Below are positions 7,269 to 13,088 of a DNA stretch of 13,855 bases, in pieces (the first letter of the stretch is position 1; each line of letters starts with the position of its first letter). Where the stretch lies: positions 1 through 13,855 of the forward strand of contig JAPULP010000067.1 of NCBI GenBank assembly GCA_027294815.1. Reading direction: 5' to 3'. Source of the stretch: Gemmatimonadota bacterium. Lineage in GTDB: Bacteria > Gemmatimonadota > Gemmatimonadetes > Gemmatimonadales > GWC2-71-9. Made by a program: the position numbers and the translations under genes. The notes beneath the pieces are model-generated. The model saw only the letters and a program-made list of their open reading frames with translations, had not been told where the DNA came from and made no database searches.

Positions 7269-7910
7269 TCACACGGCCGAAGATGGACAGAGGATATTGA
7301 TGAGACACTCCTCGCACCGCGGCTTGCGTGCTTGGCAAGTCGCCCGTCCGTGTAGAATCATGAGGTGCGGGAAGAGCGTCCAGTCGGATTTTGGGACCAG
7401 GCGCATGAGATCTTGCTCGATCTTCACGGCGTCTTTGTGTTTTGTGAGTTTCAACCGATTCGAGATTCGAGTGACGTGCGTATCGACGACGACCCCCTCG
7501 TCGATACCGAACGCGTTCCCCAAAACGACATTGGCCGTTTTCCGTCCGACGCCTGGGAGTTTGGTCAGCTCGTCCATCGTGCGAGGGACTTTCCCCTGGT
7601 GTTTTTCAAGGAGGCCCTGGGCCATGCCGAGTATCGATTTCGTCTTGTTTCGGAAAAATCCCGTCGACCTGATGATCTCGGAAAGCTCTTCCGGATCGGC
7701 CTCGGCGTAGTCTTTGGTTGTCTTGTAACGCTTGAAGAGGTCCTTGGTAACGATGTTGACCCGCGCGTCGGTACACTGCGCACTCAAGATCGTGGCGACG
7801 AGAAGTTGCAACGGAGAACGCTGCGTGAGCGAGCAGTTCGCATCCGGGAAGCGCTTCTTGAGTTTCCGAATGATCGCCCGAGTGCGGGCCTTCTGATCAT
7901 CGACGCTCAA
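7269..7910 (-). CDS. nth: Endonuclease III (DNA glycosylase / AP lyase)
   Basis: A 213-residue base-excision repair enzyme that removes oxidised pyrimidines and cuts at abasic sites. The helix-hairpin-helix is LPGVGRKTANVVLGNAF at 118-134, with catalytic Lys124. The catalytic Asp is Asp143 in VVDTHVTR. The iron-sulfur loop has Cys192, Cys199, Cys202 and Cys208 with spacing C-x6-C-x2-C-x5-C, exactly as in E. coli Nth. The length is normal. The only plausible start is TTG at 7910: a TGA lies in frame 12 bases upstream, and no ATG or GTG occurs before the conserved region. This TTG sits in the last copy of a 23-base tandem repeat and overlaps the stop of a 20-codon mini-ORF (TTGA). It follows the PolX-family gene by 65 bases, and the pair forms a repair module. 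Confidence 0.97.
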   Translation of the reverse strand: MSVDDQKARTRAIIRKLKKRFPDANCSLTQRSPLQLLVATILSAQCTDARVNIVTKDLFKRYKTTKDYAEADPEELSEIIRSTGFFRNKTKSILGMAQGLLEKHQGKVPRTMDELTKLPGVGRKTANVVLGNAFGIDEGVVVDTHVTRISNRLKLTKHKDAVKIEQDLMRLVPKSDWTLFPHLMILHGRATCQARKPRCEECLINILCPSSAV

Positions 7911-7985
7911 TTTGGCAAATCATCCGAGTTCAATTTCGGCAACTCATCTGCGTCAATTTCGGCAATCATCCGCGTTCAATTTGCG
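7897..7985. repeat. 23-bp tandem repeat bridging the polX stop and nth start
   Basis: On the plus strand CAATTT recurs at 7908, 7931, 7954 and 7977, with a spacing of exactly 23 bases each time. Each CAATTT is preceded by a TCATCnGnGT-like half (7897, 7920, 7943 region, 7966). Three full units differ at a few positions and the outer units are partial. The outermost copies lie inside coding sequence: one gives the last Ala-Asn and the TGA of the PolX gene, the other the TTG start of nth. The array therefore makes up the whole 65-base gap and looks like tandem duplication of an original stop/start junction. Confidence 0.85.
7907..7969 (-). CDS. Possible 20-codon leader ORF between polX and nth
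   Basis: An ATG six bases beyond the polX stop opens a 20-codon frame encoding MIAEIDADELPKLNSDDLPN. Its TGA overlaps the TTG start of nth (TTGA). It is built from the 23-base repeat and shows two similar peptide units (IDADELPK, LNSDDLPN). If translated, it would let ribosomes ending polX move on to nth without a break, replacing a ribosome site for a TTG start that has none. No independent ribosome site is seen, and the frame may be a by-product of the repeat. Confidence 0.25.
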   Translation of the reverse strand: MIAEIDADELPKLNSDDLPN

Positions 7986-9703
7986 CGACGCTGGGCAACA
8001 TGTTGCATGAACTCGTCGAGGGGACACGCGTTGAGAACCTCACTCGGCGAAAGCCATCCTTTCCGTGCAATTCCGATCCCGAGGTCCATATTGGTCATTC
8101 CGGACACGTTGTGCGCGTCGGCTCCGATGGAGATCGTCACTCCCTTGCTGATAGCGTGCCGGACGAGCCGCCAATCTAGGTCAAGACGCTGCGGATCCGC
8201 GTTGATCTCGATGGCGATTCCCCGCTCGGCTGCCTTGTCGAACACGGCGTCGAAGTCCATGGGGTATGGGTCGCGCGAGAGAAGTAACCGTCCGCTTGGA
8301 TGGCCGAAGATGACCATATTCGGGTCGTCCATGGCGCGCAAAATGCGTTTTGTCATGGCGTCGCGATCCTGACCGTATCCGCTGTGAAGCGATGCGATGA
8401 CGAAATCAAACGACGAGCGAATCTCGGGAGTGTAATCCAAGCTGCCGTCTTGCAGAATATCGAGCTCGATGCCTTTGAGCACCGTGACGTCGTCTACCTC
8501 GGCATTTGCACGATCGATCTCGTCATGCTGATCTTGAATCTTGTCGCGAAATAAACCTCCGGCGTAGCGCGCGGCCTCGCTGTGGTCGGTGATACCAACG
8601 TACTCGTACCCGGCTTGCTGAGCGGCGACCGCCCAATCCCGAACCGTGCTGGTGCCGTCCGAATAGTTGCTGTGGCAGTGGAGAAATCCGCGCAGATCCG
8701 CTGCTTCGACCAGTCGCGGTAGCTTGTGCTCCGCCGCCGCGTCGATTTCTCCTTGACCCTCCCGGAGTTCCGGCGGAATCCATTGGAGTTCCAACGCCGC
8801 GTAGACCTCTTCTTCGGTGGCGCCGGGAATCTTGGCTCTGTTCGACGTGATCCCGCTGTCCGTCCACGAGAGGCCAAGTGTCTCTGCGCGACGGGCCAGG
8901 GCATCGAGATGCTCGCTACTCCCCGTCGTTTGCACCATGTGAAATCCAAAGTCGTCCGGCCGACTCGCGCGCAGGCTAGCGACGGAACCACCGGCGAACT
9001 TGATGGTGACCATCCCCTCCGTCTCACTGGTAAATTCCGTGACGTCGACGAGAGAATCGAGTTGGCCGGCGACCTGATCCCACGGTCCATCCAGCTCGAC
9101 GAGGAACTCCATGTTCTCGATCAATTCGCGCCGCCGACGAATGCCGCCGACGATCTCGGCGCGATTGACACCGGACAGCTCTTTCAGTGCGGGCAGGAGC
9201 GCCTGCGCCTCGGCACGCGCATGGTGAAATAGGCGAAACTCGGCGGTGTGCTTCAGGAACTGGAGGCTCCGCAGCACCTTCTGCGCCATCTTCGGGCCAA
9301 AGCGCCGCAAGCTGGCGAGTCGCCCGTCGCGAGCGGCCTCTTCTAACGCCGACAACGTTGTGATCTCGAGACTCTCGTGTATTTGGCGGATCTTTGCGAC
9401 GCCGAGCCCTGAGATCTGCATCATGTCGACGAGACCGGCTGGGATCTCCTGGCGGAGTTTGTCGAGCACGGTGCTCCGGCCGGTGGCCAGCACCTCGAGG
9501 ACGATTTGGAGCGTGGCGGGACCGATGCCCTTCAGCTCGGCGAGTTTTCCGTCGGTGGTGGCCTCAGCGAGATCGTCGGCAAAGCCCGCCACCGCTCGGG
9601 CGGCCGTCTGATACGCGCGCACCCGGAAGGCGTTTTCCCCTTTCAACTCGAGACATGCAGCAATCTGGTCGAGGGTGCGGGCGACTTCGTTCTTGCTACT
9701 CAT
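7976..9703 (-). CDS. polX: PolX-family protein with PHP domain; polymerase site degenerate
   Basis: A 575-residue protein with the full layout of bacterial PolX (family usually about 570). An N-terminal helical domain with helix-hairpin-helix elements (LKGIGPATLQ 57-66, ISGLGVAKIR 97-106, LRRFGPKMAQ 132-141) precedes the palm, and a C-terminal PHP domain spans about 335-575. The palm motif normally GSxRR...GDIDIL reads GGIRRRRELIENMEFL (186-201): the first two catalytic Asp are Asn197 and Glu199, and the third (VDLR) is Ser243 in VASLR. Nucleotide synthesis is therefore unlikely. The PHP site looks complete: His342 and His344 (LHCHSNYSDG), ITDHSE at 371-376, Glu413 (GIELDI), His440, His468 and GADAH at 528-531, as needed for manganese-dependent 3'-5' exonuclease or phosphoesterase activity. 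It starts 15 bases after the unknown 218-residue gene and precedes nth. DNA end trimming with Nth is the likely job. Confidence 0.93.
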   Translation of the reverse strand: MSSKNEVARTLDQIAACLELKGENAFRVRAYQTAARAVAGFADDLAEATTDGKLAELKGIGPATLQIVLEVLATGRSTVLDKLRQEIPAGLVDMMQISGLGVAKIRQIHESLEITTLSALEEAARDGRLASLRRFGPKMAQKVLRSLQFLKHTAEFRLFHHARAEAQALLPALKELSGVNRAEIVGGIRRRRELIENMEFLVELDGPWDQVAGQLDSLVDVTEFTSETEGMVTIKFAGGSVASLRASRPDDFGFHMVQTTGSSEHLDALARRAETLGLSWTDSGITSNRAKIPGATEEEVYAALELQWIPPELREGQGEIDAAAEHKLPRLVEAADLRGFLHCHSNYSDGTSTVRDWAVAAQQAGYEYVGITDHSEAARYAGGLFRDKIQDQHDEIDRANAEVDDVTVLKGIELDILQDGSLDYTPEIRSSFDFVIASLHSGYGQDRDAMTKRILRAMDDPNMVIFGHPSGRLLLSRDPYPMDFDAVFDKAAERGIAIEINADPQRLDLDWRLVRHAISKGVTISIGADAHNVSGMTNMDLGIGIARKGWLSPSEVLNACPLDEFMQHVAQRRAN

Positions 9704-9718
9704 GGTGATGAAGTGAAG

Positions 9719-10375
9719 CTACTCAGCCGCCGATACCAGCGCGAGGTGGGTGAGGTGGAGCAATTCCCCCTCCGTCGTCACCGATTTGAATCCCGCGTCG
9801 GCACCACCGTTCATGACAGGGGCAAACGGTGGATCTCGCCTGTCGCGTGCGGCGTTGAGCAAGTCGTCCGCTCCTCCCGTGACGGTGATTTGGGAGAAAC
9901 CGTCCCGGCCCGGGCGCAGGCCGAGAATGGCGACAACAGTTATTTCCGCTTGCGCTTTCGCACTCACTACGAACAGCCCATCGAGTGGTTCATGAGGTTG
10001 GTTGTCGCCGATCGTTGCCCAGCACCAGCGTTCGGGAAACGCAAGATAACAGGCGTCTTCGTCAGCAGCATGCGCATCGGTCGACCTGCTGTCGATCGCC
10101 GCCGTGAGTTTGTCTCTGTCCACCCAAAGGGTGTGTTGTCCGGCGATCCAATAGCGATACGCGACAAAGAGCAGCGCGAGGTACTCGGTCATCGCTTGTG
10201 GATCGCTCTCCGCCAGTTCGGGGGATCCCAGCTCACGAAGGAGTCGTTGCGCCGTCGGGAGCCTCGTGAGTGTGGCAAGATCGATAGTTGTGTCCGGCGC
10301 TTCATCACGAATACCTGGGAAAAACGTATCCGCGAACTCGGAGAAGACGAGATCGAACGGGTGTGTCCTGCTCAT
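9719..10375 (-). CDS. Conserved-looking protein of unknown function, 218 aa
   Basis: Not recognised. It is a soluble-looking acidic protein with no signal peptide. The N-terminal third is helical (THPFDLVFSEFADTFF, TAQRLLRELGSPEL). A hydrophobic helix at 65-80 (YLALLFVAYRYWIAGQ) follows, more likely a buried helix than a membrane span because it ends in Tyr-Arg-Tyr-Trp. Then come beta-like segments: ACYLAFPERWCWATIG at 108-123, EPLDGLFVV at 129-137 and ITVVAILGLRPGRDGF at 145-160. Its ATG overlaps the TGA of the alpha/beta hydrolase gene (ATGA), so the two are coupled, and its stop is 15 bases before the PolX-family gene. The ordinary codon use and tight spacing argue for a real gene. A long reading frame on the other strand here is a shadow. 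Confidence 0.8.
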   Translation of the reverse strand: MSRTHPFDLVFSEFADTFFPGIRDEAPDTTIDLATLTRLPTAQRLLRELGSPELAESDPQAMTEYLALLFVAYRYWIAGQHTLWVDRDKLTAAIDSRSTDAHAADEDACYLAFPERWCWATIGDNQPHEPLDGLFVVSAKAQAEITVVAILGLRPGRDGFSQITVTGGADDLLNAARDRRDPPFAPVMNGGADAGFKSVTTEGELLHLTHLALVSAAE

Positions 10376-11226
10376 GAGCGGCGCGGCAAGAATGCGTCGA
10401 GCGCGCCAACGAACTTGCGTGGTTCCTCCACGTATGGAACGTGCCCCGAGTGCTCGAACACGACCAGCTCCGCGCCGAGTAGAGACGCGGTCTCTTCTGC
10501 GGCTGACATGGGTATGGCATCGTGCCGGCCGTGAAGTACGAGAGCCGGGACGGCCAACGCCGGTAGTTTGTCGCGCAGGTCGTAGTCACCCACACTCTTC
10601 CACACTGCCTCCTGAGTGCGACCGGTGACGCGAAAAGGCGTGAGTTCACGTGCTCGCTCCGGGTGCGCAAAATACCCCGTCACCGACAATTCGAATGCGC
10701 GTTTGCGGTACACGTCGGGATCACTTTCGCGCAACCCCGATTGCCGGAGCTCTTCGCGGGCCCGCACGATCTCGGGCGTTTCCATCCGCTCTGACAGACG
10801 ATGTTGAAACTCTCGCCGTGCGGCCGCGTGGGAAGGCGCTGGCGACACCAAGGCGAGCCGGCCCACGCGTTGGGGATACTCGGTGGCGTAGAGAAGCGCG
10901 AGCAGGCCACCCCACGAATATCCGAGCAGCGTCGCCGGCTCGGCATCCCACCGTGAGATCAATGCGTCGAGGTCGGCGGTCTGGGCCCGCCACCCGACGT
11001 CGCTGGCGCGACTCACTTGAGATTTGCCGCCGCCACGTTGGTCGTAATACCGCAGCCTGCGGCCGTCGGCCAGCCCGTCGAACTGGGGTAAGAGGTAGTC
11101 ATGGTGGGCGCCGGGTCCGCCATGTAAGACGATGACGTCTGGTCCGTCACCGATCGTGCGGGCAAAGAGATCGACGTCGTTGACGCGGATGTGCTCCTCT
11201 GTGATGCCTGAGGACGACTTGCGCAT
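10372..11226 (-). CDS. Alpha/beta hydrolase, proline iminopeptidase-like (S33)
   Basis: A 284-residue alpha/beta-hydrolase. HGGPG at 35-39 is the oxyanion-hole motif and YYDQRGGGKS at 60-69 the following strand-turn, together typical of proline iminopeptidases and related S33 enzymes. The nucleophile is Ser104 in GYSWGG, the acid Asp236 in LHGRHDAIP, and the histidine His262 in EHSGHVPYVEEP. A helical cap lies at about 133-215. Such enzymes release N-terminal proline or other residues from short peptides, though some hydrolyse esters or amides. There is no signal peptide, so it acts in the cytoplasm. It lies 13 bases after the GAF gene and downstream of an exported M28 peptidase, which fits a final step of peptide breakdown. 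No clear ribosome site precedes the ATG. Exact substrate cannot be told. Confidence 0.9.
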   Translation of the reverse strand: MRKSSSGITEEHIRVNDVDLFARTIGDGPDVIVLHGGPGAHHDYLLPQFDGLADGRRLRYYDQRGGGKSQVSRASDVGWRAQTADLDALISRWDAEPATLLGYSWGGLLALLYATEYPQRVGRLALVSPAPSHAAARREFQHRLSERMETPEIVRAREELRQSGLRESDPDVYRKRAFELSVTGYFAHPERARELTPFRVTGRTQEAVWKSVGDYDLRDKLPALAVPALVLHGRHDAIPMSAAEETASLLGAELVVFEHSGHVPYVEEPRKFVGALDAFLPRRS

Positions 11227-11239
11227 TGCCGTAGGGGAA

Positions 11240-11707
11240 TCAGAGGAGGGCGGCGAGGGCGTCCGCCACCTCTTTCACCGCCACTACCTCGGGCTCGTCA
11301 AAGCCGTCGGGAACATCGCTGTCGATGTCGATCTGGCCGAGAATCTCGTCATGCCGCCGGATCAACACGATGAGTTCGGACCGGGTCTCGATGGAACATG
11401 AGAGGTACTCCTCGGCGGCCGATACGTCGGGGACGTTCAGGTCGGTCTTTTCCGCCACAGCCTTCCCGCAAATCCCTCGTCCAACCGGTATGGTGGTGTG
11501 GTCAGTCGTTCGGCCGTCAAACGCCTCGAGCTTCAACATGTTGCCGGTGTCATCGACCATGTACATGTACACAGACGTATATGGGGCTCCGGTCTGACGA
11601 ATCTTCTCGGCTGCCAGCTGGAGTAATTCCTGGCGAGAAGCGTCGCGACAAAATGCTGCGTGCAAGCTCTTCGCGATTGGTTCCGAGCTTAGCTTGGTTT
11701 CATCCAC
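11240..11707 (-). CDS. GAF-domain protein, free methionine-R-sulfoxide reductase-like
   Basis: A 155-residue single GAF domain. Compared with free Met-R-sulfoxide reductase (E. coli YebR type), it keeps IPVGRGICGKAV at 73-84, VPDV at 92-95, YLSCSIETRSELIVLI at 101-116 and GQIDIDSD at 124-131. Cys80 and Cys104 correspond to two of the three fRMsr cysteines, including the catalytic one; the position of the remaining resolving cysteine (the one before the IPxGxGxCG loop) is His70 or a neighbour. It could reduce free methionine sulfoxide with a changed thiol relay, or bind a small ligand without catalysis. Start: GTG at 11707 is chosen, overlapping the end of the M28 gene by eight bases. An ATG at 11746 and the frame up to 11794 lie inside that gene and would add a basic tail unlike the family. 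It is likely coupled to the peptidase gene. Confidence 0.8.
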   Translation of the reverse strand: MDETKLSSEPIAKSLHAAFCRDASRQELLQLAAEKIRQTGAPYTSVYMYMVDDTGNMLKLEAFDGRTTDHTTIPVGRGICGKAVAEKTDLNVPDVSAAEEYLSCSIETRSELIVLIRRHDEILGQIDIDSDVPDGFDEPEVVAVKEVADALAALL

Positions 11708-12974
11708 CGCGCCGCCCCAAGGTCGCCTCGACTTCAATGACTTCATCACCTCGCCGCACCTTGATCGCCACCGTGTCTCCCGGCTCGAGTGCACGCAACG
11801 CGTCGGTCATCGCGTACAGGTCGGCGACTTCGAACGTCGCGATCTGGATGATGATGTCGCCCGCGCGGATCCCGGCCTGGTCCGCCGGGCTGCCGGACCG
11901 CACGCCGGTCAGCCGCACACCGCCCGGAGAATCCGACATGTCGGGGATGGTTCCGAGATACGCGCCGTAACCGCCCGACGTGGCAACCTGCGGCGGTGCG
12001 GCGTCAACGAAAGTCAGCGGTTCGGTTCGGGTAGCGAGATTCCACGTCAGGTCGGCCACCAAGGAAGCCACCCGCGCGATCCCATCGGCGTTGATCAAGT
12101 CGGCGTCGTCGGTGGTGCGGTGGTAGTTCTCGTGGGTTCCTGTGAAAAAATGCAACACCGGGATCTTCTGAACGAAGAACGACTGCTGATCGCTGCGGCC
12201 GTAACCGTCTCCAATCGCGGAAATGCGAAAACGATAATCAACGTTGATCGACTCGAGCAGGGAAGAAAACTCCTCGGCTGTTTCAGCACCGAACGCGGTG
12301 AGGCGATCGTCGGTGAGATACCCGACCATGTCCATGTTCAACATGGCGAACGTCGAATCGTTGGGAACAATCGGGTTCTTCACATAGTAGTCCGATCCGA
12401 TCAACCCGGCTTCTTCGGCGGTGAACGCGACGAAAACGACGGAACGGACGCGCTCTCCGTCACGTGCCTGTATCTGTCTCGCCACTTCGATCAAGGCAGC
12501 GGTACCCGAGGCGTTGTCATCGGCGCCGTTGTGGATCACACGTACGCTATCGGGATCGAGACTACCGAAGCCGCCATAGCCCAGGTGATCATAGTGGGCC
12601 CCGACCACCACCGCTTGGCCGCGCAAACTGCCGCGGCCCGGGATGATCGCTACCACGTTGGACACGGCGACGCCGCCGATGCCCGTATGGGCCGCGGCTG
12701 GTGCGGTAGGCGAAATCACAAAACGCTGCAGAAAACCGTCGGCGGTACCACCTTGCAAACCGATTTCTGCGAAACGCTCAGCGATGTACTCGGCAGCATC
12801 CTCCAAGCCGGTCGTCCCGACACCTCGGCCCTCGCGGGCGTCGTCGGCGAGGAAGCTGATGTGGCTGATGATACGGTCCGATGCAGCCGACGAGCCCTGC
12901 GCGACCGCTGTCCTGACGGTGATGTGGGCCGCGATCGTGATCAGAAGCAACACGCGTGGCTTTAGGAATTGCAT
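11700..12974 (-). CDS. Exported M28 zinc peptidase with C-terminal PDZ domain
   Basis: A 424-residue aminopeptidase-like protein. A signal peptide covers residues 1-25 (LLLITIAAHITVRTAVA, cleavage AVA before Gln26). The M28 domain spans about 33-315 with its full co-catalytic zinc set: His127 and Asp129 (AHYDHLG), Asp152 (GADDNASG), Glu187-Glu188 (FTAEEAGLIGS), Asp215 (NMDMVG) and His285 (HENYHRTTDD). A PDZ domain follows at about 335-420 (GVRLTGVRSGSPADQAGI, GDIIIQI), as in several bacterial M28 proteins. It should act in the periplasm or outside, removing N-terminal residues from peptides, with the PDZ part binding chain ends or gating access. It begins a probable operon with the GAF, hydrolase and 218-residue genes. 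A perfect palindrome occupies the place of the ribosome site just before the ATG. A 423-residue reading frame on the opposite strand is a shadow of this gene. Confidence 0.95.
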   Translation of the reverse strand: MQFLKPRVLLLITIAAHITVRTAVAQGSSAASDRIISHISFLADDAREGRGVGTTGLEDAAEYIAERFAEIGLQGGTADGFLQRFVISPTAPAAAHTGIGGVAVSNVVAIIPGRGSLRGQAVVVGAHYDHLGYGGFGSLDPDSVRVIHNGADDNASGTAALIEVARQIQARDGERVRSVVFVAFTAEEAGLIGSDYYVKNPIVPNDSTFAMLNMDMVGYLTDDRLTAFGAETAEEFSSLLESINVDYRFRISAIGDGYGRSDQQSFFVQKIPVLHFFTGTHENYHRTTDDADLINADGIARVASLVADLTWNLATRTEPLTFVDAAPPQVATSGGYGAYLGTIPDMSDSPGGVRLTGVRSGSPADQAGIRAGDIIIQIATFEVADLYAMTDALRALEPGDTVAIKVRRGDEVIEVEATLGRRGG

Positions 12975-12975
12975 A

Positions 12976-12987
12976 CGAAACGTTTCG
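12976..12987. promoter_or_regulatory. 12-bp palindrome CGAAACGTTTCG at the M28 peptidase start
   Basis: A perfect palindrome one base before the ATG. The AAACGTTT core with a central CG step is that of LacI/GalR-family operators (PurR-type sites), which suggests repressor control of the peptidase operon. Its place over the ribosome-binding region would also let the mRNA form a small dyad. By chance a 12-base palindrome is expected about three times per window, but only about 0.15 times in the intergenic part. Confidence 0.4.
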
Positions 12988-13010
12988 AGAATGAGGCTAG
13001 AAAGATAATC

Positions 13011-13030
13011 GGGTGCAGAACTCTGCGCCC
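13011..13030 (-). terminator. Imperfect hairpin after the M42 gene, possible weak terminator
   Basis: The plus strand reads GGGTGCAGAACTCTGCGCCC, a 9-bp stem with one mismatch and a two-base centre. On the transcribed strand it is followed by GATTATCTTTCT, which is T-rich but broken. It lies about 60 bases after the M42 stop and 37 before the M28 start, a reasonable place to end one transcript or to form part of the next leader. Confidence 0.35.
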
Positions 13031-13053
13031 GTGGCTAAAACACTGACGCCCAG

Positions 13054-13080
13054 TTTGCCACAGAGCGCACAGAGTTTGCC
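13054..13080. repeat. CACAGAG-type intergenic repeat
   Basis: TTTGC-CACAGAG-CG-CACAGAG-TTTGCC: CACAGAG occurs at 13059 and 13068, nine bases apart, framed by direct TTTGCC copies. It lies just after the M42 stop. A worn relative (CACGGGCGCAGAG on the minus strand) follows at about 13021-13033. It is the same class of short dispersed repeat as at 5013-5042. Confidence 0.55.
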
Positions 13081-13088
13081 CCGAGCGG

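Noticed and set aside
7897..7985. The 23-base array as a CRISPR-like repeat
   Set aside because: There are no spacers: the units are directly adjacent, and no cas genes are present.
7365..8372. A 335-codon plus-strand frame opposite nth and the end of the PolX-family gene
   Set aside because: It runs across two well-supported genes and their repeat-filled gap, and its translation shows no family motif.
9246..9708. Several Arg/Ser-rich plus-strand frames opposite the PolX N-terminal region
   Set aside because: They are composition shadows without motifs; many overlapping frames of this kind occur throughout.
9506..10534. A 342-codon plus-strand frame opposite the PolX start, the 218-residue gene and the hydrolase end
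   Set aside because: It is antisense to three tightly packed genes and has no motif or plausible start context. It is treated as a composition shadow.
11694..12965. A 423-codon open frame on the plus strand exactly opposite the M28 peptidase gene
   Set aside because: It mirrors a gene with signal peptide, all zinc ligands and a PDZ domain. High-GC third positions open the antisense frame; its translation has no recognisable domain.
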